Shown here one piece after another: positions 1-8,466 of a stretch of DNA of 57,291 nt. The notes beneath the pieces were generated by a model that was not told where the DNA came from, did not search any database, and saw nothing but the letters and a program-made list of their open reading frames with translations. This DNA comes from Verrucomicrobiota bacterium (lineage in GTDB: Bacteria > Verrucomicrobiota > Verrucomicrobiia > Limisphaerales > UBA9464), in assembly GCA_017309115.1 (NCBI GenBank), contig JAFLEF010000050.1, positions 1 to 57,291 of the forward strand, in the 5' to 3' direction. The position numbers and the translations under genes are program-made. Numbering within the stretch: the stretch's first letter is position 1; every line of letters starts with the position of its first letter.

Positions 1-52
1 GCTCGAGCCGAGCGCTCCAGTCCCGCCACCTGCGGGTGACTCACCAACTGGA

Positions 53-85
53 GAGCCGGATGCGGGAGATCCGCACGTCCGGTTC
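53..85 (+). ncRNA. Group II intron domain V
   Basis: An 8-bp outer stem pairs 53-60 with 78-85, with one G-U pair. An inner stem pairs 61-65 with 71-75 around a GAGAT loop. Bases 76-77 (CG) form the asymmetric bulge. The AGC near the 5' base and the bulge position match the catalytic core shared by bacterial group II introns. The domain is 33 bases against the usual 34. Confidence 0.85.
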
Positions 86-86
86 G

Positions 87-125
87 GAGGGAGGGGTGGG
101 GTCAATCCCCCATCCCTACCTCTAT
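87..125 (+). ncRNA. Group II intron domain VI and 3' splice site
   Basis: The lower stem GAGG (87-90) pairs with CCTC (119-122), and the upper stem 93-101 pairs with 107-116, leaving C111 bulged. A118 is unpaired at the position expected for the lariat branch point, seven bases before the terminal CTAT. The splice site after 125 is inferred from this spacing. Confidence 0.75.
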
Positions 126-319
126 AAGACGCTTCGCGTGGGCCGACGCGGATGGAATTGCTTGAGCGAATGGTGTTGTGACACGGGGGAGGGAACTGGA
201 TGGCGCCTTCTGCCGTCGGCGGCTACGAACCGGCTGACTATCCCCTTTCCGAGGCGGGCCGGTTGGGGCATCGTCTGAAGTCGGCAGCGCGGTTCCGCTT
301 CGTCCGTTGCCCAACCCAA

Positions 320-751
320 ATGCCCATGATCCGGTGTCTTCTGCTCTTCCTGGCCTGCTTGGTTTTGGGCGGTTTTGGCGCCGGTTGCACCCATCATCAT
401 CGTCGCCCGCACATCTACGTGCCGGAGCAACCGGAAGCCGTGGCGGAGAACCCGGCACCGGACCCCCTTATCCGGTACAGGAAATGCAAACTGAAGACGT
501 TTCGCGGCACTGCGAACGTCTGGTGTGACGGGGTGGACCTGGGGCCCACGCCGCTGACACTGAAAGTGCCGGTCAACGCTTGGGGTCAGTATGTCGGCGA
601 ACCGAAAAGATATGTGGCGATGGCGGGAGACCAACTGCTCGGGCAGGTGGAGTTCCAGCCATCCCGCGGGCAGCGGATTCCCCGGCGCATCGTGTTCACC
701 CCCTACAGCGACCCGACTCCGCGGTCTCTGGCGGGCGCGGCAACGCCCTGA
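320..751 (+). CDS. Small PEGA-like lipoprotein
   Basis: A 143-residue exported lipoprotein of unknown precise role. The start at 320 (or the ATG at 326) places a hydrophobic signal directly before a lipobox ending GAGC, with C23 as the lipidated residue; an upstream in-frame start at 200 would bury that signal. After a His/Arg-rich stretch, residues about 65-110 resemble a PEGA fold: 'GTANVWCDGVDLGPTPL' is the typical turn in which a small motif projects from a beta sheet. PEGA domains are often found in surface proteins. It is the first gene after the group II intron end, about 195 bases downstream, and the gap holds nothing recognisable. Its gene neighbour is the peptide synthetase, but no functional link is visible. 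Confidence 0.7.
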   Translation: MPMIRCLLLFLACLVLGGFGAGCTHHHRRPHIYVPEQPEAVAENPAPDPLIRYRKCKLKTFRGTANVWCDGVDLGPTPLTLKVPVNAWGQYVGEPKRYVAMAGDQLLGQVEFQPSRGQRIPRRIVFTPYSDPTPRSLAGAATP

Positions 752-933
752 ATATCGGCGAACCAACGCGCCGGTTCCGTTCGTTCGGGGAAGTTTTTCT
801 CCGTGTTCCCGATCCTCGGAAACACTCCCGTGGCTAGCCCAGGCGGGGCTTTTGTGCTCCAGTCGGTCCAGCCACGCGGACTCCATCCAGTCTCAGGTCT
901 AGCGTGGCGCTGCATCTCCAACCCGATTCAGAC

Positions 934-3900
934 ATGGCTTCAGTGCCGTCCGTTGACGGACTCCTTACTCTTTTTGACCAGCAGGTGAGCGCCCGAGGGG
1001 CGGCTTCGGCCGTGGTCGCGGGTTCGGCGTCTCTCAGCTATGAGAAACTGCGGGAGCAGTCCCTTCAGTGGGCGGGTGAGTTGGTCCGCAGCGGGGTTCG
1101 TCCAGGGTCGATGGTGGGGTTGCATCTGGATCGGTCGCTGGAGTTTGTGGTGGCGGTCTTAGCAGTTCTTCGAGCTGGCTGCACCTATGTGCCATTGGGT
1201 ACGGACTGGCCGCAGTCCCGAATCGCGCTCTTGGCCGAGGATGCCCAGTTGGCGGGGATTCTCTCGGCCACGCCCACTTCATCAGCTCTCGCTACGGTCT
1301 CATGCCCGGTTTGGGAGGCAGCCGATTTCGCCCGCCGTGCGGTGGAGGGCGGATCGATTGCGGAGGAAATTGATACCGTTCAACAGCCCGCCTACGTGAT
1401 GTTCACCTCGGGATCCACCGGCCGACCCAAAGGGGTGGTGGTGCCGCAGCGGGCGATCCTGAGGTTGTGTTCCGGGGACTATTTGCCGTGGGGTCCGGAT
1501 CGGCGGTTCCTGCTGTTGGCTCCGTTGTCGTTTGATGCGTCCACACTCGAGTTGTGGGGAGCCTTGCTGCACGGCGGCACCTGCGTGGTGCATCCGGAGT
1601 TGAAGATGACTTTCGGTGGGCTGCGCCGGGTGTTGCGGGACGAGCGGATCAACTGCCTCTGGTTAACCGCCGGCCTGTTCAATCATCTGGTGGACGAGGA
1701 ACCGGAGATTCTGGCGCCGGTGGAGTATGTGTTGACCGGGGGGGAGGCGCTTTCGGTGCCGCACGTTCGGCGGGCGTTGGCGGCCTTGCCCGGGACCCAT
1801 CTGCTCAATGGATACGGCCCGACCGAGGCGACTACGTTCACCTGCACTTACCGAATTCCCCAGGACGAACCCTTAGGAACCTCGATCCCCATTGGTCGGC
1901 CCCTGCCGCGAACTGTGTGTCGGGTTCTTGATGCCCAACGCCGGCCTGTCCCGGTGGGAACGTCGGGAGAACTGTTCATTGGCGGCGAGGCGTTGGCGTT
2001 GGGATATCTGAATCAGCCTGAACTCACGGCGGAGAAGTTTGTCCCGGATCCCGAGTCGAACGATCCCGCGGCGCGGTTGTATCGCTCGGGCGACCTAGTT
2101 CGGGAACTTCCCGACGGTAATTTTGAGTATCTGGGCCGGCTGGACGACCAACTGAAGATTCGCGGATTCCGAATTGAACCCGGTGAGCTGGAAGCGGTGT
2201 TGGTCACCTTGCCAGGTATACGCCAGGCGGCGGTGGCGGCGCGGGTGGGTTCGGATGGCTCCCGGGCGTTGGCGGCTTATCTCGTGGTGGACGAGGGCGC
2301 ACGATTGAGCCGGGCGAGTCTGCGGGAGCAGCTCGCGACGCGGGTTCCGGCCTTCCTGCAGCCAGACTTTGTGGGCGTGCTGACGGCTCTGCCGCTCAAC
2401 GCCAACGGCAAGGTGGACCGATCCCGGCTCGCCGCGGAACCTTGTTTGGAGCTGCCGGCCTCGTCGGTGCCGGTGACCGCGGCGCGAACTGAACTGGAAG
2501 CGGAGTTGGTCGCGTTGTGGGAAGATCTGCTCGGCCGGAAGCCGGTGGGAATTCATGATCGTTTTGCGGATCTGGGCGGACATTCCCTGCGGGCGTTGCG
2601 GCTCGTTGCCCGAATCCGGGAGCACTGGGGAGTGCCTCTCACCCTGCCAGATTTCTTGAGCCAACCCACGGTCGCGGAGTTGGTACAGTGGATCAACCAA
2701 GCACCCCGGGACTCGGCGGTGAGTGCGATTCCCGTGGCGTCCCGGGAGGTGCCAATTCCCCTGACCGGCGAGCAGGCGGGCTTGTGGTTTGTGGACCAAC
2801 AGTGTCCGGATCCCTCAGCCTACCATGTGGCGTTTGCCTGGCGCCTCCGCGGGCCTTTGGATCGGCATCGGCTGGAAGAGTCGTGGCGAAGGGTGGTGGA
2901 GCGTCATGAGATCCTGCGAACCTGGGTGGAACTGCGGGATGGCGAGCCTTTCCAGGCGAGTGGTCCGTTGGGACCGTGGAGTCTGCCCTGGCAGGAACTG
3001 GGACCCGCCGAGACTCGGGAAGCCCTGGCCGAACGGCTCACTGCTGCGGCTCGGGTGCGCTTTGAACTCGCCCGGGTTCCGTTGTGGCGAGTGGAGGGAT
3101 TCGGGCTGGGCGAGGCGGATCACCTGTTGTTGGTCACGGTTCACCATCTGCTGATTGATGAGTGGTCGCTTCGGCTGATTTTTTCCGACTGGGCGGCGGC
3201 GTATTCGGCGGGAGAAGCGGGACCGAATTGGCTGCCGTTAACCCGTCAGTTTGCCGACTACGCAGCGTGGCATCGGGCGCGGATGGAACAACCCGAGGCA
3301 GACCGGCATCGCGAATTCTGGCGGTCCAACCTGGCAGGGGCGCCTTCTCGCTGGGCTGTTCCGGGAGATCGCAACGTGACCGTTCCCACGGGAGCCGGGG
3401 CGCGCATGACCGTGACTATCCCGCCGGAGGTGCGGCGGGCCTGCGAACAACTCGGCCGGCAGGCGAAGACCACCCCGTACGTGGCGGCCTTGTCTGCTTA
3501 TTTCGGCCTGCTCAGCCGCTGGAGCGGTGAGGGCGAAGGGGTCATTGGAACGCCCTTGTCGCAACGTTCCGAGCCCGGGCTCGAAGGCCTAGCGGGTTTG
3601 CTGATTCACACCCTGCCGCTGCGGTTGAAATCCCAGCCTGGACAGTCGGTTCTGGGAATGGTGGAAACGGTTCGAAACCGGGTCCATGAGGCGTTTGCCC
3701 ATGGGGAGCTTCCGCTCACCCAGATTGTGAAGGCGGTGGGTCCGGCCCGACGGGAAAGCTCGAGGGTTCCTCTGTACAACGCGATGTTTGTACTGCTCGA
3801 CGAGCCGTGGCCGGATTTGCAACTGCCGGGTCTCGTGTCCCAGCCGTGGCCGGTGGAGACCCGCACCCACAAGGTGGATCTGATCCTCTTCCTGACGGAC

Positions 3901-5190
3901 AACGGTGCCGGGGGCTGGCAGGCAGAATTGGAGTACAACTCCGATTTATTCTCGGAATCCGCTGCGCGTCGGTTGGCGGATCAGGTGGGCCCCTTCTTCG
4001 CGGAATTTAGTCAGGGTTCGTCCCGCCTCTGGAGCGATCTCGCGCCGGTTTCGGCGGTGTCCGGTGACGCGCCAAGCTCCGAACCGAACGCCCGGGGCGC
4101 GTCGTCCGGCTCCGCTACGGTGGAAGCAGATTCGGAGGTATTGACGGCATCCGAACGTCGACTTGCGGCCATCTGGTCCCGCTTGCTCAACGTGCCGGAC
4201 GTCCGGCGTCGGGATGATTTTTTTGCCCTCGGAGGGCACTCACTGTTGGCCCTACGGCTGATCTCTGCCGTGGAAAAGGAGTTCCAACAAAGTCTGACGC
4301 TGACGCATCTGGTGACGCATCCCACGCTGACGCTTCAGGCCGAGTGGTTGACTTCAGCCGGGGCGGGGGCGGTGACGGGAGCCTCGGCCAAACTTGGTTT
4401 CCGGGGGGAAGGCGCCGGCGCTCCGCTGTTCCTGATTCCCGGGCTGTATGGATTTGAGTTTCTGGCAACAGAACTGGCCGACGTGGTGAAGCAGCATCGG
4501 CGTTACTTCGACGGCTTGCAGCATCGCGGCTTGAGCCCGGGGAGCACTCCGTTCACTCGGGTGGAAGATTTGGCCCAGGATTTGGTTCGTCAGATCAACG
4601 AAGTTTATCCGCACGGTCCGGTGGCGTTGATGGGAAGTTCGTATGGCGGGCTGGTCGCCTATGAAGTCGGATGCCAGCTCGCGTCGGCCGGGCGGTCGGT
4701 GGAATTCATTCTGTTGCTCGACACCATTCTCGGTGTTGGCCGACGCCGTTCCCTCGCTGAGATGGCCTGGGTCATTGGCAAGCGCTTTTGTCGGCGCCCC
4801 TCGGGCAAGCGTCTGGAATACCTCCGCATGCTCGTCAGCAACAAGTTTGCTCCCGGACTTTGGTACGATCCGGAGGAGGAAGGCCGGCTGCCAGAGACGC
4901 CGGAGCAGGCGGCGGTCATCCAGGCCAATTACCAGGCGGGTGATTCCTACCGACCTCGCGGCTTTGACGGACGGGTGATTCTCTTTCAGGCGAGCCGGGT
5001 TTATGACCATGTCTTCCTCCGGTACGCGCCGGAACCCGGGAATGGCTGGGGCGGTTTGCCCATTGGTAAGTTTCAGATCGAGTCCTTCGATTGCCTGCAC
5101 CATGAGCTCTTCCAGAACCCGATCTTCCCGCCGGCCCGGCGGTACTTGGATCAACTCCTGAACACCCTTTCTCCCAAAAATCCGTCATGA
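934..5190 (+). CDS. Nonribosomal peptide synthetase, A-T-C-T-TE
   Basis: A 1418-residue multidomain enzyme. Adenylation domain, residues ~5-495: A3 'TSGSTGRPKG' near 157, A4 'LSFDAS', A5 'NGYGPTE' near 292, A7 'YRSGDL', A8 'KIRGFRIEPGE', A10 Lys493. First carrier domain: 'LGGHS', Ser551. Condensation domain, ~605-1030: 'HHLLIDE' at 737-743, with Glu where the family usually has Gly. Second carrier domain: Ser1103. Thioesterase to the C-terminus: 'GSSYG' with Ser1236, Asp1263, His1389 or 1390. The ten specificity positions read by eye as D-A-L-W-L-G-G-T-F-K, two conservative changes from the valine code DAFWIGGTFK, so a branched aliphatic substrate is inferred. There is no second A domain, so the second carrier must be loaded by the same A domain or in trans. 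The ATG at 934 is preferred; a GTG at 904 would add ten residues. The gene overlaps the following transferase gene. Confidence 0.93.
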   Translation: MASVPSVDGLLTLFDQQVSARGAASAVVAGSASLSYEKLREQSLQWAGELVRSGVRPGSMVGLHLDRSLEFVVAVLAVLRAGCTYVPLGTDWPQSRIALLAEDAQLAGILSATPTSSALATVSCPVWEAADFARRAVEGGSIAEEIDTVQQPAYVMFTSGSTGRPKGVVVPQRAILRLCSGDYLPWGPDRRFLLLAPLSFDASTLELWGALLHGGTCVVHPELKMTFGGLRRVLRDERINCLWLTAGLFNHLVDEEPEILAPVEYVLTGGEALSVPHVRRALAALPGTHLLNGYGPTEATTFTCTYRIPQDEPLGTSIPIGRPLPRTVCRVLDAQRRPVPVGTSGELFIGGEALALGYLNQPELTAEKFVPDPESNDPAARLYRSGDLVRELPDGNFEYLGRLDDQLKIRGFRIEPGELEAVLVTLPGIRQAAVAARVGSDGSRALAAYLVVDEGARLSRASLREQLATRVPAFLQPDFVGVLTALPLNANGKVDRSRLAAEPCLELPASSVPVTAARTELEAELVALWEDLLGRKPVGIHDRFADLGGHSLRALRLVARIREHWGVPLTLPDFLSQPTVAELVQWINQAPRDSAVSAIPVASREVPIPLTGEQAGLWFVDQQCPDPSAYHVAFAWRLRGPLDRHRLEESWRRVVERHEILRTWVELRDGEPFQASGPLGPWSLPWQELGPAETREALAERLTAAARVRFELARVPLWRVEGFGLGEADHLLLVTVHHLLIDEWSLRLIFSDWAAAYSAGEAGPNWLPLTRQFADYAAWHRARMEQPEADRHREFWRSNLAGAPSRWAVPGDRNVTVPTGAGARMTVTIPPEVRRACEQLGRQAKTTPYVAALSAYFGLLSRWSGEGEGVIGTPLSQRSEPGLEGLAGLLIHTLPLRLKSQPGQSVLGMVETVRNRVHEAFAHGELPLTQIVKAVGPARRESSRVPLYNAMFVLLDEPWPDLQLPGLVSQPWPVETRTHKVDLILFLTDNGAGGWQAELEYNSDLFSESAARRLADQVGPFFAEFSQGSSRLWSDLAPVSAVSGDAPSSEPNARGASSGSATVEADSEVLTASERRLAAIWSRLLNVPDVRRRDDFFALGGHSLLALRLISAVEKEFQQSLTLTHLVTHPTLTLQAEWLTSAGAGAVTGASAKLGFRGEGAGAPLFLIPGLYGFEFLATELADVVKQHRRYFDGLQHRGLSPGSTPFTRVEDLAQDLVRQINEVYPHGPVALMGSSYGGLVAYEVGCQLASAGRSVEFILLLDTILGVGRRRSLAEMAWVIGKRFCRRPSGKRLEYLRMLVSNKFAPGLWYDPEEEGRLPETPEQAAVIQANYQAGDSYRPRGFDGRVILFQASRVYDHVFLRYAPEPGNGWGGLPIGKFQIESFDCLHHELFQNPIFPPARRYLDQLLNTLSPKNPS

Positions 5191-5864
5191 TGGTCGTCAA
5201 TCTGTGGAACGTGGATTTGGACGCCGCCGAACCGTCGGGTTCCTGGCAATCGTGGGTGGATCCAGAAGAACACCGTCAATCCCGCACGTTTGCGAATCCC
5301 CGGGACAGTCAGCGTTTTCTCGCCCGCAGGGCGGCACGCCGGTTTTTGGTGGCGTCGGAACTGGGGCAACCGTTCCACGAGGTTCGGTTCGAGCGGGGTC
5401 TTCATGGCAAACCGCTGCTCGCGGGAACGGCTCCTGAAGTCCACTTCAATGCCAGCCATTCCGCCGGTCGGGCGCTCATTGCAGTGGGACGTTCCGGTCC
5501 GGTGGGAATCGATCTCGAGCGTCAGGTGAATCTCGGCGATGATCTCGATCGGGTTCGAGCTGCCTTGGCGCCTTCCGAGCAGACCGCCCTCAGCACAGTG
5601 CCTCCGGAGGAGCGGGCGCTGGCGTTCTTTGCGGTCTGGACGCGTAAGGAAGCCGTGCTCAAAGCGGCCGGATTTGGTTTGCGCCGGCCGCTTAATTCTT
5701 TCGCTGTGCCGGTCAGTATCAATGCCCCGCCGCAATGGGTCTGGCTGGGCTCAGATTCGGCCCCCTGGTGGGTGCAGACTCTGGAAGTAGAACCGGGATT
5801 CAGCGCCGCGCTGGCGACGCCGGCCGAGGTCCGGTTGGTGTGGAATCGGTTCGCCTTTCCCTGA
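5187..5864 (+). CDS. 4'-phosphopantetheinyl transferase (Sfp type)
   Basis: A 225-residue enzyme expected to move phosphopantetheine from coenzyme A to carrier-protein serines. Diagnostic motifs: 'GIDLE' at 107-111, with Asp109 and Glu111 as Mg ligands, and 'WTRKEAVLKA' from 151, with Glu155 completing the metal site. The length fits Sfp-like family members. The ATG at 5187 overlaps the synthetase stop codon (ATGA), and a second ATG lies at 5190; the overlap suggests translational coupling. Its natural targets are inferred to be Ser551 and Ser1103 of the upstream synthetase, which makes the pair a self-contained biosynthetic unit. Confidence 0.92.
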   Translation: MMVVNLWNVDLDAAEPSGSWQSWVDPEEHRQSRTFANPRDSQRFLARRAARRFLVASELGQPFHEVRFERGLHGKPLLAGTAPEVHFNASHSAGRALIAVGRSGPVGIDLERQVNLGDDLDRVRAALAPSEQTALSTVPPEERALAFFAVWTRKEAVLKAAGFGLRRPLNSFAVPVSINAPPQWVWLGSDSAPWWVQTLEVEPGFSAALATPAEVRLVWNRFAFP

Positions 5865-6012
5865 TTCCGCTCGAGGCCAGTTTCCCGATAAGGCGACGCC
5901 CTGCGGGGTTCACCGGCTTTGGTTCCTCTCAGCGGCTACTTTTGTTTGAAGCGAAAGAGGGTTGGTTTTGGTCAAAGGAAGGTGGGCCAGTCCGGGTCCC
6001 TTCTGGTACTTG

Positions 6013-7308
6013 ATGAATCCATTCATGGCGCAATCTCCTTTTCGCAGGCTTTTCGCCGTCCTCTGGCCGCTCGCGATGGCCGGGGCGGTCGCCGCCAGTG
6101 ACTTCCAAGGCGCCACGCACTTGGTTCCCTTCGAGGAGGATAATCTCCAGTACGGCAAGACCGTCGCCACCGGACCCATCGCCCGACTCCAACAACAATT
6201 GGATACCGGGGACGTCACCCTGACGTGGGACGATCAATTCGGTTATCTGCCCGCAATTCTGAAGGCCCTGAAGGTTCCCGAGTCGTCGCAGATGCTGGTG
6301 TTCTCCAAGACGTCTTTTCAACGCGACCGCATTTCGCCGGTTTCGCCGCGGGCCGTGTACTTCAACGACGATGTCTACGTGGGATTCGTCCCGGGCTCCC
6401 CGCTGCTCGAGTTCTCCATGGCCGATCCCAAACTGGGCGGGGTGTTCTACGGTTTTGAAAACGTGCGGACTAATCGGGTGAAGTTTGTGCGGACCGACAA
6501 CTGCCTCGAATGCCATGCCGGCGCCAAAACGATGGGAGTTCCCGGGCACTTGATTCGCTCCTTCGCCACGGATGATCGAGGCGTGGCCGATCTGCTGTCT
6601 GGCGGGGAACTCATCACGCATCGAACGCCGCTCGAGGATCGCTGGGGCGGATGGTTCGTGACTGGACAACACGGCTCCCAACGGCATCGCGGCAATCTGG
6701 TCGGCGCCGAAGCCTTCGCTCGTCAGCAAACCGAACCCAATTTTGCCGGCAACAAGACGACCCTGGCGGATTTGCCGCCGCCGTTCGACGTCACGCGGTA
6801 TTTGGAACCGACCAGCGACATCGTGGCGCTGATGGTCATGGAGCATCAGGCGCACATGCACAACTTCCTGACGCGTCTGAACTACGAGGCCACGCTCCAG
6901 CTCAAGGCCTACGGACACTGCAACTACATCAAGAGTCCGCTGGAGGCGTTTCTGCGATACCTGCTGTTTGTGGAAGAGGCGCCGTTGAAGGAACCCGTGA
7001 CCGGGAGTGCAGAGTTTGCGCGGGATTTCGTCGCGGAAGGTCCCCGGGATTCGCAGGGCCGTTCGTTGCGCGAGTTCGATCTCAAGACCCGGCTCTTCAA
7101 ATATCCGTGCAGCTACCTGATTCAGTCGGAGTCCTTTCAGGCGTTGCCGCCCGAATTGAAGACGCGGATCTACCGGCGGCTGGAGGAGATTCTATCGGGC
7201 GAGGATCAGAGCGAAACGTGGCAGCGCTTGACGGCTGAGGACCGGAAAGCGATCCGGGAGATTCTGGTCGCCACGCTGCCGGACCTGCCGAAGTCGTGGA
7301 AACGTTGA
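6013..7308 (+). CDS. Exported protein with one cytochrome c-type heme motif
   Basis: A 431-residue protein with a hydrophobic signal ('LFAVLWPLAMAGAVAAS') and a single CLECH motif at 164-168, expected to bind covalent heme c in the periplasm. A His-rich stretch 'MEHQAHMHN' near residue 276 could supply a distal ligand. The protein has no other domain I recognise, and the spacing does not fit a small monoheme cytochrome, so the CxxCH is embedded in a larger fold. The start at 6013 is preferred because it places the signal near the N-terminus; a start at 5962 adds an unlikely leader and the ATG at 6025 is also possible. It converges with another heme protein gene, with only 18 bases between the stop codons. 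Confidence 0.7.
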   Translation: MNPFMAQSPFRRLFAVLWPLAMAGAVAASDFQGATHLVPFEEDNLQYGKTVATGPIARLQQQLDTGDVTLTWDDQFGYLPAILKALKVPESSQMLVFSKTSFQRDRISPVSPRAVYFNDDVYVGFVPGSPLLEFSMADPKLGGVFYGFENVRTNRVKFVRTDNCLECHAGAKTMGVPGHLIRSFATDDRGVADLLSGGELITHRTPLEDRWGGWFVTGQHGSQRHRGNLVGAEAFARQQTEPNFAGNKTTLADLPPPFDVTRYLEPTSDIVALMVMEHQAHMHNFLTRLNYEATLQLKAYGHCNYIKSPLEAFLRYLLFVEEAPLKEPVTGSAEFARDFVAEGPRDSQGRSLREFDLKTRLFKYPCSYLIQSESFQALPPELKTRIYRRLEEILSGEDQSETWQRLTAEDRKAIREILVATLPDLPKSWKR

Positions 7309-7326
7309 AGTGGATTAGACGGACTC

Positions 7327-8466
7327 TTAGGGCTGGCGCGGTTCGACCTTCTTGAGGGAACTCAAGTAGGCGATGAGGTCCACGAACTCCTGGGGAGTGA
7401 GGCTCTGGTGGAGTCCGGCAGGCATGATGGAAAGCGGCTGTTTTTCCCGCGTGGCGATGTCCGCCTTTTTGATCCGCTGGCTCTGGCCGCCCTGCTGCTT
7501 CACCTCCACTTCGTCTTCGGCGTCGCTGACGATCAGGCCAAAGACTTCGTCGCCATTCTTAAGTTCCACGCGCCACGCCTCGAATCCGAACGAAATCCCG
7601 GCGCTCGGTTCCAGAATCGCGGCGATGAGCGCGTCTTTGCCGAGTTTGGAGCCAATCTCCGAAAGTTTGGGACCGAAATCGACACCTTCGCCGTTGACCT
7701 GATGGCAAGTGCTGCAGGCGACTTCTGGCCGACGGAAAATGGCGAGTCCCTTCTGAGGATCCCCGGTCATTTGGAGCAAGTCAGCGATCGGTGGAAACTC
7801 GCCGGTACCCTTGCCGGGTGCCGCCGTGGTTTCAGGAAAAACGGTCTGGGCGGCGGAGCGGACATCTGGCCAGCGAGCCGACCGCAGGGCTGGTGCCACG
7901 ACGACGGCCAGCGAGGGCGCCAGGGTTCCGTCCTTTTGCGCGGCGAGCAGACGAACGGCGCCCTCCTGGGATTGGGTCAGCGCCAACGCAGCGGCCTTTT
8001 GGACTGCCTCCCGATTCAAGAGCGGTTGGAGGAAGGGCACAGCTCGGGCATCCCCCGACCGCCCCAACACTTCGATCAAGGCTGACGCCTGTTCCCCTTG
8101 AAGCGACTGAGTGAGGATCGCGGATTGGGATGAAGCGAGAACCATCCGAACGGCTTCTACGGCCTGTGAGGTCTGCGGATGCAGAGCTGCTACCCGCACC
8201 AGTTCGGCTTCCTGCCCGGGCAAGCGGAAGTCCCGGACGATCTCCACGAACTCCGGTTCGCCGCGGGTCTTCTCGAGCACTTTCAGGACGGCATTCTTCA
8301 GCGCGGCGTTGGACTCCAGATCGGCGTCCTTGAGCCGACTGAGCGTTTCGAGCGCCAGCCGTGTCTGGTCGTCAAGGGCGGCATGCAGGCGTGGGAGTGC
8401 CAGTCCCGTCGCGACGGCCAGCCAGCCGGCCAATCCCCAGTGTCTCCAAGTCCCGATCCCGATCAT
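7327..8466 (-). CDS. HEAT-like repeat protein with C-terminal heme-binding domain
   Basis: A 379-residue exported protein. After a signal peptide (residues ~5-30), residues ~35-210 are helical and Ala/Leu-rich with a HEAT-like look. The C-terminal ~150 residues match the putative heme-binding domain typical of Pirellula and Verrucomicrobium: 'CSTCH' at 251-255, 'GVDFGPKLSEIG', a central 'KNGDEVFGLIVSD' strand pair and the closing 'LTPQEFVDLIAYLSSLK'. In these bacteria the domain usually sits behind a membrane-bound dehydrogenase or propeller; here that enzyme part is absent. The ATG at 8466 is used; an in-frame TTG at 8502 would lengthen the leader. It converges with the other CxxCH gene. Confidence 0.85.
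   Translation of the reverse strand: MIGIGTWRHWGLAGWLAVATGLALPRLHAALDDQTRLALETLSRLKDADLESNAALKNAVLKVLEKTRGEPEFVEIVRDFRLPGQEAELVRVAALHPQTSQAVEAVRMVLASSQSAILTQSLQGEQASALIEVLGRSGDARAVPFLQPLLNREAVQKAAALALTQSQEGAVRLLAAQKDGTLAPSLAVVVAPALRSARWPDVRSAAQTVFPETTAAPGKGTGEFPPIADLLQMTGDPQKGLAIFRRPEVACSTCHQVNGEGVDFGPKLSEIGSKLGKDALIAAILEPSAGISFGFEAWRVELKNGDEVFGLIVSDAEDEVEVKQQGGQSQRIKKADIATREKQPLSIMPAGLHQSLTPQEFVDLIAYLSSLKKVEPRQP

Larger units (their letters stand above)
1..125 (+). mobile_element. Group II intron, 3' end (partial)
   Basis: The first 125 bases fold like the 3' end of a bacterial group II intron. Seen: a domain V hairpin at 53-85 with AGC near its base (54-56) and a two-base CG bulge (76-77); a domain VI hairpin at 87-122 with an unpaired A118; and an end in CTAT at 125, seven bases after that A. 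Upstream, 15-21 can pair with 47-53 around an inner hairpin (22-26 with 32-36), which could be the base of domain IV. Known: these are the catalytic domain, the branch-point domain and an AY 3' terminus. The reverse transcriptase/maturase usually lies in domain IV and would be left of the window. Inferred 3' splice site: after base 125. The bases beyond it would be 3' exon. Confidence 0.85.

Noticed and set aside
122-886. Minus-strand open frame of 254 codons across the lipoprotein gene
   Set aside because: Arg/Pro/His-rich sequence with no domain; the plus-strand lipoprotein has a clear signal and lipobox.
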